From NCBI GenBank assembly GCA_029834535.1, contig JAQMWT010000340.1, positions 1-64,000 of the forward strand: a DNA stretch of 64,000 nt, written 5' to 3'. Positions 19,969 through 31,077 of the stretch are shown here, piece by piece. The DNA comes from Chrysophaeum taylorii. Its lineage: Eukaryota > Sar > Pelagophyceae > Pelagomonadales > Pelagomonadaceae. The notes beneath the pieces were generated by a model. That model searched no databases, had not been told where the DNA came from, and was given only the letters and a program-made list of their open reading frames with translations. The translations under genes and the position numbers were made by a program. Within the stretch, counting starts at the first letter, position 1, and each line of letters opens with the position of its first letter.

Positions 19969-22125
19969 TCCTAACTACTAATCGACAGATGTTTATCTGT
20001 TTGTTTGTTTGTTTGTTTGTCTGTCTGTCTGTCTGTCTGTTTGTCCCTCGATTTAGGGTAAGGATCAGGTAGGCGCAAGAGTAAGGATCATGTAGGCCCG
20101 CGAGTCAGCCATTGATCCTCGAAGGCGTCTACGGCGACCTCGCAGACTATTTCCACGACCCGCGGCGGCTCTTTTAGCCAGCGCGCCATTCTCACGCCCC
20201 GTTGAAACGATGTTGTCGATGCTGACAACGCGCGCATGACTGCGGCCTTTTATTCCCGGAGACGAGGCGTCGGAGTTCTTTTCGGCTGACTAGGCTGGGT
20301 CGGAAGACGACGCCTCGCTCTTTACAGTAGAGTTTTCAACTCCCTGACAACCAACGGCATGCTGACTTTGATCGCGAGCTTAAAGTCTTCGCAACCTCGA
20401 CCCGTCGCACGGCCACTGCAACGGTACCAGATACATGATCGATAGTGTCGTTGTCACCGAGGCTCCTCCAACCTGTATCCCTTAAGCCCCGCCGACGCCA
20501 AACGATCAACAAGAGCCAGGGCCAGACGCCCCGCGAGGTCGGCGTCCTCTTGCCCAAGCCCGTCTTCTGCCACGTCCAGCTCTACGTGGCTCTCTGTCGA
20601 TCGGCAACCCCGAGGATATCGTCTTCTGAGTCGACGACTCCACCCTACCCCACACGTGCTGCGCAATACCGATAAGCCCCCTCACGGCGTCTACACGCGC
20701 ACTGTAGGTGAACTTACTGGGACCAGGTGAACTTACTGGGGTTGGAGATTGGGACTAGGTGAGCTGAGTGACCAGGTGAACTTACTGAGACCAAGTGAAC
20801 TTACAGGGGTTTTTAGAGTGAACGCAAAGGCGAGCGGCGTGTACGGATCAAAGCAGCTTAGATTGGCGGAGGTGAGAGCGACGAGCTCGAAGGAGAGTGG
20901 GGTGAGTGGATGTGAGCACGAGTGGGCTTACACCGAACTTACTGGGGTTAGAGATTGGGACTAGGTGAACTTACTGGGGCCAGGTGAACTTACTGGGGTT
21001 AGAGATTGGGACTCGGTGAACTTACTGGCGAACTTACTGGCCTGCACTTGTCCTAACTACTAATCGACTGATGTTTGTCTGTCTGTTTGTTTGTTTGTCT
21101 GTCTGTTTGTCCCTCCATTTAGGGTAAGGATCAGGTTGGCGCGAGAGTAAGGATCAGGTAGGCGCGAGAGCCAGACAGTGATCCTCCAAGCCGTCTACGG
21201 CGACCTCGCAGACTATTTCCACGACCCGCGGCGGCTCTTTCAGCGCGCCATTCTCACGCCCCGTCGAAACGATGTTGTCGATGCGGACAACGCGCGCATG
21301 ACCGCGGCCTTTTTTTCCCGGAGACGAGGCGTCGGAGTTCTTTTCGGCTGACTAGGCTGGGTCGGAAGACGACGCCTCGCTCTTTACAGTAGAGTTTTCA
21401 ACTCCCTGACAACCAACGGCATGCTGACTTTGATCGCGAGCTTAAAGTCTTCGCAACCTCGACCCGTCGCACGGCCACTGCAACGGTACCAGATACATGA
21501 TCGATCGTGTCGTTGTCACCGAGGCTCCTCCAACCTGTATCCCGTAAGGCCCGCCGACGCCAAACGATCACCAAGAGCCAGGGCCAGACGCCCCGCGAGG
21601 TCGGCGTCCTCTTTCCCAAGCCCGTCTTCTGCCACGTCCAGCTCTACGTGGCTCTCTGTCGATCGGCAACCCCGAGGATATCCTCTTCTGGGTCGACGAC
21701 TCCACCCTACCCCACACGTGCTGCGCAATACCGATAAGCCCCCTCCCGGCGTCTACACGCGCACTGTAGGTGAACTTACTGGGACCAGGTGAACTTACTG
21801 GGGTTGGAGATTGGGACTAGGTGAACTGAGTGACCAGGTGAACTTACTGGGACCAAGTGAACTTACTGGGGTTTTTAGAGTGAACGCAAAGGCTAGCGGC
21901 GTGTACGGATCAAAGCAGCTTAGATTGGCGGAGGTGAGAGCGACGAGCTCGAAGGAGAGTGGGGTGAGTGGATGTGAGCACGAGTGGGCTTACGCCGAAC
22001 TTACTGGGGTTAGAGATTGGGACTAGGTGAACTTACTGGGACCAGGTGAACTTACTGGGGTTAGAGATTGGGAGTAGGTGAACTTACTGGCCTGCACTTG
22101 TCCTAACTACTAATCGACAGATGTT

Positions 22126-22156
<31 letters not shown>

Positions 22157-23165
22157 TTGTCCCTCGATTTAGGGTAAGGATCAGGTAGGCGCGAGAGTAA
22201 GGATCAGGTAGGCGCGAGAGCCAGACAGTGATCCTCCAAGCCGTCTACGGCGACCTCGCAGACTATTTCCACGACCCGCGGCGGCTCTTTCAGCGCGCCA
22301 TTCTCACGCCCCGTCGAAACGATGTTGTCGATGCTGACAACGCGCGCATGACCGCGGCCTTTTTTTTCCCGGAGACGAGGCGTCGGAGTTCTTTTCGGCT
22401 GACTAGGCTGGGTCGGAAGACGACGCCTCGCTCTTTACAGTAGAGTTTTCAACTCCCTGACAACCAACGGCATGCTGACTTTGATCGCGAGCTTAAAGTC
22501 TTCGCAACCTCGACCCGTCGCACGGCCACTGCAACGGTACCAGATACATGATCGATCGTGTCGTTGTCACCGAGGCTCCTCCAACCTGTATCCCGTAAGG
22601 CCCGCCGACGCCAAACGATCACCAAGAGCCAGGGCCAGACGCCCCGCGAGGTCGGCGTCCTCTTTCCCAAGCCCGTCTTCTGCCACGTCCAGCTCTACGT
22701 GGCTCTCTGTCGATCGGCAACCCCGAGGAGATATACTCATCTGGGTCGACGACTCCACCCTACCCCACACGTGCTGCGCAATACCGATAAGCCCCCTCCC
22801 GGCGTCTACACGCGCACGGTAGGTGAACTTACTGGGACCACGTGAACTTACTGAGGTTTGAGATTGGGACTAGGTGAACTAAGTGACCAGGTGAACTTAC
22901 TGGGACCAAGTGAACTTACTGGGGTTTTTAGAGTGAACGCAAGGGCTAGCGGCGTGTACGGATCAAAGCAGCTTAGATTGGCGGAGGTGAGAGCGACGAG
23001 CTCGAAGGAGAGTGGGGTGAGTGGATGTGAGCACGAGTGGGCTTACGCCGAACTTATTGGGGTTAGAGATTGGGACTAGGTGAACTTACTGGGACCAGGT
23101 GAACTTACTGGGGTTAGAGATTGGGACCAGGTGAACTTACTGGCGAACTTACTGGCCTGCACTTG
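19969..23165 (+). mobile_element. Head-to-tail array of short Helitron derivatives, plus orientation
   Basis: Three full units: 19969-21050, 21051-22100 and 22101-23165. Each starts TCCTAACTACTAATCGAC(A/T)G, carries a (TGTC/TGTT)n tract, the frame-split Pif1 helicase remnant (from VYGDLADYFHDPRRLFQR on) and GTGAACTTACTGG repeats, and ends GGCCTGCACTTG. Junctions between units are exact (CACTTG|TCCTAAC), as expected from rolling-circle copying past the end. The base before the first unit is A and after the last is T. Units are the same family as at 8.1-12.6 kb and 61.5 kb. Confidence 0.85.
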
Positions 23166-23186
23166 TCTGATTCTAATGGCAATTGA

Positions 23187-23258
23187 CTTTCGGACGTAGA
23201 TTTTCTTTCCGTCCGGCGCGTCAACTGACGCACGACACGCTATGTGCATTGCCAAACA
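23187..23258. repeat. Right copy of the direct repeat flanking the Helitron array
   Basis: Diverged copy of 19881-19968, ending GCATTGCCAAACAG. Unlike the left copy, it continues past GCCAA into unique sequence. Confidence 0.8.
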
Positions 23259-23829
23259 GCTTTGCCTACGAAGGCAACTGACTCAGATCAACGACGTTAT
23301 GCAGACTTTTTTGTCTACTCGCCCACTATCACGGTTGTGTCTCGCTCTCCTCCTGCAGACGACGACCTAACGGGCATTGATTTGACGGTTTCCAACGCTT
23401 CGGATACCGATGTTCAATCTTCGCAGGTTCCAGCTTCAAATGCTGCGATGGCTATTGATTCAGAAACTTCCGAAACCGTCCATTCTGCCGTGGCTTCTCG
23501 CGATTCTGCAGCCTCAGAAACGGACGTTAAGTCCACGCGAGTCGATCTTCTGTCTTTCCCTTCCCTCAATCCCTCAGCCACGTCACCTATGTTTTCCCAT
23601 TTATGCCGCAAATGGCGTTACAAACGGATCTGGGATCTAGGGGGACGCCTCCAGAATCCATGAGCCAGCCTCTTCTTTACGGCGCCACTGACTCCCGCAC
23701 ATGGACGTTGAATTTCCACATGATAATGAATTTCCGCCAGAGTGTCACAAGATGCTGACACAAGGCGCACGCGTCGTGCAGCCACACGTGCGGATAAACG
23801 TCAACTGCTTATTATGAGCCCCGTTCTAT
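23259..23829. other. Unique region with one Ser/Asp-rich open frame of unknown status
   Basis: A plus-strand frame open from 23244 to 23663 (no ATG near its start; first ATG in the later part) gives a Ser/Thr/Asp-rich sequence such as SSQVPASNAAMAIDSETSET. Composition is protein-like but no family is recognised; it could be a decayed gene or part of a repeat. Nothing else is seen. Confidence 0.35.
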
Positions 23830-24167
23830 ACTAACTAACTAACTTCGGATCTCTCATGGGAGCCAGGCTGGGCCGGCAGGAGCCGGTCCAGGATCACAGA
23901 GCAAAATCACACAGTTGGGGTAGAGGCGAGGGATGAAAAGGCGTTGATGGCGGACCGCCACTGCGCGCGGTCTTGTGCGAGGTCGTGCCACGAGTTGAAC
24001 GGGATGTCGCATTTCCGGAGTGCCTTGGCGAGCGTCCTCCCGTACGTCATCTGCGGAGCCCCCGGTGGGCGCTTGGAGCGGGCCCAAGACGAGAGCATCT
24101 TGCGAGGGAGTCGGGAGAAGGGCATGCGGGCGACGTGACCGTTCTGTACAGCTGTACCAAAATGCAA
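23830..24167 (-). mobile_element. LINE reverse-transcriptase C-terminus and 3' end with (TTAG)n tail
   Basis: The minus strand reads VQNGHVARMPFSRLPRKML, then SKRPPGAPQMTYGRTL and WHDLAQDRAQWRSAI, the well-known conserved C-terminal end of LINE reverse-transcriptase proteins, followed by a short 3' UTR and a GTTAGTTAGTTAG tail. Only the last ~86 codons remain, so it is a 5'-truncated copy, the usual outcome of target-primed reverse transcription. The frame is open through this part. Confidence 0.85.
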
Positions 24168-24179
24168 AGTGGGCTAATA

Positions 24180-25912
24180 ATCTGCACCTGAAATATACCC
24201 CAGCATTCTGTACAGCACGCTCATCAAAAAAGGACAGAAAACGAGGAGTCGTGACGGGCTTCGACGACTATAACCTGTGAAGATATGTTAGAGGATTGAT
24301 AAACAGTAGCAACACATATGAAAGGAGGGTTCGCATGTGCGCGTGTAATATGTACAATACGCTATAAATAAAGCGTGGACTTATAGTACAAGACCAAACA
24401 GGTCACCATGCCATTTAAACATAGTGATCTGAGACTGAAAAGGAAATACCTATAAATTGTCAGACAGTCTTGGGTTGGGAATGAAGGGGAAAACCCGCGC
24501 TTGTTTTCCGCAGACAAGCGATGGAAAAGCATAGTTTTGTTGAGTCATGTGAGTGCACGTGCCCAGTGATCGACCCAACTCGGTCACTTGCCAAATAACT
24601 GGTGGGCACGCACCGTCGCATGAGAAATATGTACAGTAGACCATCGCCAACCACTGTCGTTTCGTACTCGTAATCAGGCCTGAACTGATCACCTCATTAA
24701 GCGCACAAAACAATTGGACTAACACACCTACGCGTCTGGGCCCATAACCTGGAGAGATTTGACCCTCTCCGGGTGTATGGTAGAGGCCGCGTGCGGTCTT
24801 ATGTTTGACTAGACCATCCCGCATGTCACGTGGTACTACACAAGGTAGAGATATAGCACCTTACTTCCCAGGGATAATAGATCCCGGAGAAGCTTTCAAA
24901 CTGACAACGAGGAACAGAGCTAATTCAAGCAACAGACTCTGGACCTTACGGCATGCAAGTTCGGATTACCCCTAGTGTGATGAAGACACTAGACGGATTC
25001 CATTTGTCAAGATGATTGAAACCGGTAGGGAAGGAAGGGCAAGGATGAGGGAAAGCCGTATTAACTCGGAGAGAAAACCCTCATAAGAGAAAGAGGTAAG
25101 GTGTGTGGTGCGATGAGCCTGAGAGTCCGTACACTATATGAGCCAGCTCTCTGGAGAAACTCTTCAGACCTACACGAATTTGGAGTTTGAAGATGAAGAC
25201 GTTCACCACAATGTTTCTCAAACGTCTAAGACTCGTAGGGTCGGATAAGAAAACGAGACTAGCCCGCGCCGCAACGACGTGTCCTACAACGCGTGGGCGT
25301 TTTCCTTTTTTTGCGTGAGGGGGCGAAAGGATGCCGACTTCACTATGGGGACTAGTTCCATCGCGACGATCTCGCGGCGTGGCGGCACATACTGCTTGAG
25401 TACAAATGAACATAGCTCAGCGATCCGTTGAGTATGTCTTAGTACAAACTGAAACATAGTTAACGGCTCGTACGAACTTTCTTATCCGACCCTGCTAAGA
25501 GAGAAGAGGATGAAGAAGAAGTTAAATCCTCTTCGCCATCTAAGTTGGTGCATGAAACTTCTATACGCAACTTAACAACACGCATATCTCTTCAGATACC
25601 AGCAACGCCTAAAGCTGCTACTTCGCATTAATTTCTGCTTTGTATGTCACTGTTCTGTTTGTTTTGTTTAAACTTGACATTCTTTTTGTCTCGTGTACGA
25701 TCTGTGCACTCTCAAGAACGTCCGGGAACGCCTATAGTGTGTCCTACACGTTGAGGGGGTCCAGAGAGTTGGCTCATATCGCGTACCACCTGAAAACCTA
25801 ATGCGGGAGCCACTCTAACGCGGGAATTTTACTAGCAGTATGTATTAGTGCTCAAAAAGTGCGCACTTCATGCTTTTTCGCCAGTATGTTTTACTGATGT
25901 GACATCACGATG
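24180..25912. other. AT-richer non-coding stretch of unknown origin
   Basis: Base composition is clearly less GC-rich than the host genes. Landmarks are a TATAAATAAAG sequence near 24364, GAGGATTTAAC-like tracts and no long open frame with protein-like composition. It may be remnants of repeats, or sequence belonging to the retroelement further right; I found no paired copy within the window. Confidence 0.4.
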
Positions 25913-26165
25913 CTAACTAACTAACTAACTTCAGACCTCTCCCGAGCATGGGAGCCAGGCCGGACCGACAGGAGCCAGTCCGGAATCCCGGGCCTGTAGA
26001 CGAGGAGTGCCGAAAGGTCGGTCGGCGGAGAGTGACCATCAAGCTTGTCGCCATGCGACGAGGAGACCGCGATGTGACTGACAACCAACTCGTCGATAAC
26101 CTTCCGTCTTCGCCCCCCGGCCATACCCCGTCCCACTGCGAACGTTCCGGCTGCCAACCGGCCGT
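25913..26165 (-). mobile_element. LINE 3' end fragment with (TTAG)n tail
   Basis: CTAACTAACTAACTAACTTC followed by AGACCTCTCCCGAGCATGGG (plus strand) repeats the tail of the fragments at 18793 and 23830. The inner part then switches to the block shared with 7578-7620. It contains no recognisable protein domain itself. Confidence 0.65.
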
Positions 26166-26552
26166 ATACAAAAATGTACCGTACTTGTGGCGGTTCTAAA
26201 AAAAATGTTCCCGACCCTCGGACACTGGGGGGTACTCACCGACACGCCGGAGAGCTCTACACTCGAGGTAGGCTCGGGCTTGGGGGTCGGCTTCGCGTCG
26301 CCACACAACTTGTTCACGCTCGCCAAGCCTCTCAACCCGAGGCTGGCTAGTTGCTTTATGATAACAAGATACTCTTGACAGAGAAAACAGTGTGACGTAG
26401 TGTCACAGAAACAGAATGACATCACTCGACATCACAAGGAAAATGGGAAAAGGCGACGCGTTGAGAGGGGGCTAAGCCTCGAGAAGAGGGGTAAACCCTA
26501 GGGAGCAGGAGTTGCCGCCACAGGACTCCCCTAGTGAGAATATGAGCTGCCC

Positions 26553-28441
26553 TCAGCGAGTGGCCCGGCGAGAATCACGGGCCTTGGCTGATTGAGCATC
26601 TCTCGAATGGATTTTCTTGTAGACACGCGTGATGACGCGTTCAGGAACGCGTCCGCTGCGCAAAGTAAACTTGGGAATCAACACATCGATCTCGTGCGGA
26701 GCGAAGTCGGTGACACAGGGAGTGGTACTGTTGGTGACCTTGGACTTGTCGGTGAAACTGCGACCGTCCACGTCCTTGTACTCCGGCTTGAGCTTGCGAG
26801 TAGAGAGATGTGAGATTGGCTTGTAGTAAGAAACCTTGTCATACGGACCGAGATCAGAGTAGAAATGCAAAGCTACTCGATCGTTCGTGTAATCATAAGG
26901 TTCATAAACTTCAGCAACGTAAATCTTCTTGCGCCAATCGGACCGTTTGCGATCGGGGATTCGGAAGACAACAAACGTACCGTGCTTAAAATCGTCCCGG
27001 AAAGTCTCCTTGGGCTTAGGCACGGCTCGATCGACCACTGGAGGAACCATCACAGGGGTGATCTGACTAACATGAACACAACGTCGCTCGGGCGGAGAGT
27101 CGAGAGATTCAATCCTGTAGGTGACTGGAGACAGGCGTTCCACGATAATAAACTGGCCGCGTCATTCTGGTCGAAGCTCGTTCTGTAGAAAAAGAATGTA
27201 GAGCAAAACATGCGATCCTTCCTCGTACTCAACATCGACATGGTCAGCATTGTAAGCAAGTCTTTGCTTCTTGAGAGCTTCCTCACGAGGCTCATTCACA
27301 GTTCCGGTGCAGAAGTTCAATTTTTCGCGAGTTTACGCCACAACATCGGAACGAGTTTTCGGCAGGCGTCTGGCGTCGAGATCCATGATCGTATAATCAG
27401 TCGGCAACAGAGGCTGACGATTGAGACGAAGCATAAACGGAGAGATCTCTGTACCCGGAGCGAACTTGCGATTGTAGCAAAATGCGATGTACTCTGCAAA
27501 ATCGGGCCAGTCCGTGATGTTCCTATCGTGAAGACACGCACGGAGAAAGGCCTTGATAAAGCGGTTGACCCGTTCAGCCGGATTTGACTGGGCATGATAC
27601 GGAATCGTAGTCTGATACCGAAGGTTGAAGAGGCGACAAAACTCTTCAATCAATTATAGTTGACGAACTCTTTTTACAAATTGTCGGTACGTATCATCAG
27701 AGGCAAATACCCCTCGAGCAATATATTCGCGACGAAAGACTCGAGGATTGCCTCCGCCGTCTTGTTGTACAGCACGTCGAGAATCAGGAAAAGAGAAAAT
27801 GGATCGAAAAACACAATGAGGTGCGTCTCTGGACCAGCACTGGGCAAAGGCCCAAACAAGTCCATGCATAGAACAGCACAATCGCCATCGTACACAGGCT
27901 GTTGAAGGAGACCAGCTCTCTTGGGTTCTGGCGTGCGAGCTTTCTTACACACCAAACAAGCAGCAATGTAGGCGCCCACTTCGTAAGACATGTGGGACCA
28001 CCAAAAACGTTCAAGTATCGATTGCACCGTACTGTGACGACCCATATGACCACCGTTGAGAGGGGTGTCATGGTAAAGTCGGATGATGCGCGGCCGTAAG
28101 GTCTGGGGAGCGACTATCATCGGGTGCAAATCGGGGGCGGCACGGTAGAGGACTCCCTTCACCACTTGAAGGCGAGTGTTAGCACCGTACCGACGAAGAG
28201 AATGGCCCTGAGCCATGCGATAACGAATGTCTTCGCTCGTAGCATCAGTGGTCTGTTCTTTGGCTATATCTTCCAATGTCAAATTATCCGGGATCTTGTC
28301 GATGTACTCTTGGTAATCATCGGCGTCTCGGAAGATACTCGGCTGGGATCGTAGACGATTTTTCTGGCGTTTTCTCGTAGCATGAGACGTAGCTAACTGC
28401 ATCGGATCGTCGCGAAAGTCTTCTTCTTCTTCTTCAGGCAA
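26553..28441 (-). pseudogene. Retroelement integrase and C-terminal extension
   Basis: The integrase has an HHCC zinc finger (GGHMGRHSTVQSILERFWW, CLVCKKA), the catalytic core (MDLFGPLPSAG, then IPYHAQSNPAERVNRFIKAF) and the usual RLSPVTYRIESL and VHVSQITPV block after it. About 120 further residues (VVFRIPDRKRSDW, YVAEVYEPYDYTND, VALHFYSDLGPYD) resemble a small chromo/Tudor-like beta-barrel, which in related elements may read chromatin. Broken copy. Confidence 0.85.
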
Positions 28442-28459
28442 CTCAGTCGTGATATACGA

Positions 28460-29609
28460 CTAAATGACATGACATCCAGCTAGTGGTACTCGTTCGTCAA
28501 CAATGGGCCGAGGCACTCCTTGGCACACCAAGTAAGCATGGTTCAAGGGCTCACCAAACTCGTCCGTCTCGATGACGTGATCGATAGGATTGCGAGAGAG
28601 GCAGTCAGGGATACTCATTCCCGGTGACTTCCCTGGTTTGTAGCCCAGTTCAGGATCAAAGTTGGCAAGTCGCAACGACCATCGAGCCAGTTGCCCAGAT
28701 GAGTGCGTCGCCTTCCGCAGAAACGTCAAGTTGCGGTGATCCGTCTCGAGGACCGTTTTATGCCCTTCAATACAAGAGCGAAAATGTTCGAGAGAGAGAA
28801 TAACTGCAGTAGCTCCAGCCGACGGGGCTCATAGCTCCGCATCTCCTTCGGCACCGCCCGGCTCCAATACTCAATCACTCGCTCTTCTCGTGTTACCTTT
28901 CCGGTGTCGTCTTTGACTTCCACGAGTTGGAAAAGATACGCGCCCAGGCCATCTTTGGAAGCATCCGAGCGGATCTGAAAAGGAAGATCGTAGTCAGGGT
29001 GGTAGACTCCGCGAGAGTCCACTAAAGCTTCGATGATCGTGTCCCACGCCTTTCGGGCGTCCACTTGAACGTGACACCCTCGAGACACAGCCGTCTCAAC
29101 GGTTCCACAATCTTCGAATAATTCTTCACACATCGGCGGCAATAGTTGCTCATGCCAATGAAAGATCGAATCTGGGTCTTCGGAGACGTATTCGGCAGAG
29201 TTCCGGGGATCGGCATCTGCTGCAACGCTTCCAACGTCTTAGGATTCGGCTTTAAGCCTTCCGGAGTCGAAATGTGTCCCAGAAACTCGATATCTTCTTT
29301 GAGGAGGTGAAATTTTGCTGTTCGTCCACTATATCCTCTTTGTGCTAGGTGGCACAGTACTTCAATCAAGACTTACAAGTGACGATGGAGGTCATCCGAT
29401 CCCATCACAATGTCGTCGACAAACGCGACCAAGTCCGCGTACATCCATTTCGATAAATCGCTGGCCATCTGCTTGCAGAAGAGAGCTCCTGCTGTCTTCA
29501 CTCCCAGAGGCAAGCGCAAGAAACTGTGTGCTCCGAGTGGGCTAACCATCGTGACAGCGTCCTGAGCGGCGGTGTCCAAACGAAGGTTGTGGTATCCAAA
29601 AAGGCCCAA
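28460..29609 (-). pseudogene. Retroelement reverse transcriptase and RNase H parts
   Basis: The RT palm carries LRLPLGVKTAGALFCKQM and FVDDIVMGSDD, followed by the thumb (FHLLKEDIEFLGH, IRSFIGMSNYCRR) and the RNase H start (FQIRSDASKDGLGAYL, EYWSRAVPKEMRSYEPRR). These are typical Ty3/gypsy blocks. The region is broken into several open pieces. Confidence 0.9.
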
Positions 29610-30411
29610 GCGTATTGCACGCAGTGGGTCAACATCAACTTCGCATCTTCATCTAAATGCGGATTGTCGGGTATTCCTAGTTCTTGAACGACTCTCTCGA
29701 CTTCTTCTTCTTTCGTCGGGATTTTGACTTTCATCGCTTCGTTCTGTTTGACGTGCTCAGGAGTCTGCGGCAGCCGTACTCCATTCGTATCGCGCGGCGC
29801 ATGTTTCCACGGCACATCGAACTTTTCTTCGTATTTGAATCTCACTTCAGCATGGCTCTTATTGATCTTTGCTCCTTTGTCAGGCTTTGATGCGCACACT
29901 CGGTTCGCTCCTCACTTTCGGCTCCCGATCTGGCTCAGGATCCGGCGGAACGTCCAGTTTTGGTTGTGGGGGGGGGGGGGGCAGCAGAAGAAGTATGAGC
30001 CGTCCCCGGCGCATCTGTTGGAAGCGGAAGCAAAGATACTTCTGGGGGTTTCCATTTGGTGCTATCCTGGAGATCTGTTGTTGACACCCACTTAGCGACA
30101 CGGTTGCGCGTATTCAATAGCGGAAGCTGTACGCGACCACGGGCGGTGTCGGTAATTCGCAGATACTGCTCAGAGCGTCGATCTGTAGGGCTCAACGCGG
30201 TCGGCAAGACTTCGCCAATTTGACGGGCGTCTCTGGTCACGGAGTTGTGCAGATCGAGCGCTAGAATTGCAAGCGTGTCTAGGGGCACGATGGACGCCAA
30301 GTGTTTGAACGAGGCTGTCTTGGACAAGCCGGCCCAATCATAATCAAGAGGCATCGTGAGCAACTCTGCTGTCATTTTGAGAATCAAAGGCCGAGCGTCC
30401 AAACGGTGGGG

Positions 30412-31077
30412 TTATATGCGGAGAGGAACCCGCGTAACGGTGTAAGCCGTATCCGTAGCTTCTCGGGACGAGCCTAAATTGTTCAGCTGGAGCAGGCTTC
30501 GTTCATCTTCGTGACCCAAAGCTGCAGCGAATTTTTGGTGCATGTTCGCACAAGTCTTGTGAGCTTCACGCAGGAGCAGCGGGTGACTGGAGACCAACAA
30601 CCGCACGCGACAGCTCATCAAGTTGGGCGTAAAGTCGTGAAAAAAATTTACAACGCACACGTAAGGGTGTAAACGCGCAATGTAGGTAATAATCGAAGCC
30701 TCTTGCTCAATCAACCACATCATGAAGCCAGCCATTCTGCACAGCTTCATAGTCCAGTGGATGGCCGAGACTCCCTCGCCGACATCACTGGACGTCAAAT
30801 TACAGAGTGCTGAATGAACGCAGGGCGGGGACGCGATACACATCGACGATGACCATTCCGCTTCCGGCAAATAAGCCTCTATCAATCGAAGGGCCGTTGA
30901 ATAGAGTCCACAGAGCGTGCGCTGAACCACCAGCACCATCGGAAAATTCTTATGATGGATCTTGTTGGCAGCTTCTGAAGAGTCAAGAGCGAGGACGACT
31001 CGGAATGACGCCCCGCACATCTCGTTCGCTCGTCGCAGCCCTAAAGTACAGCCTCCGGCGCCGCTGAATAGCATCAC
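30412..31077 (-). pseudogene. Cytosine-C5 DNA methyltransferase domain inside the retroelement
   Basis: A 221-residue frame with the motif order of C5 methyltransferases: motif I (LFSGAGGCTLGL, AdoMet binding) at the start, an acidic/aromatic motif II region (VVLALDSSEAAN...NFP), motif IV with the catalytic Pro-Cys pair (ASPPCVHSA), a motif VI-like W-x-IE, and a motif VIII-like stretch ending CRVRLLV. The SPPC-x-x-S form of motif IV recalls virus- and retroelement-borne methyltransferases more than host DNMT1 or DNMT3; this is inference. The family methylates carbon 5 of cytosine in DNA. The target-recognition part is very short. It sits between protease-linked and reverse-transcriptase sequences on the same strand, so it appears to belong to the element. 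Confidence 0.75.

Noticed and set aside
30412-31077. Free-standing host DNA methyltransferase gene
   Set aside because: It is short, same-stranded and enclosed by retroelement protein sequences, and lacks host DNMT accessory domains.
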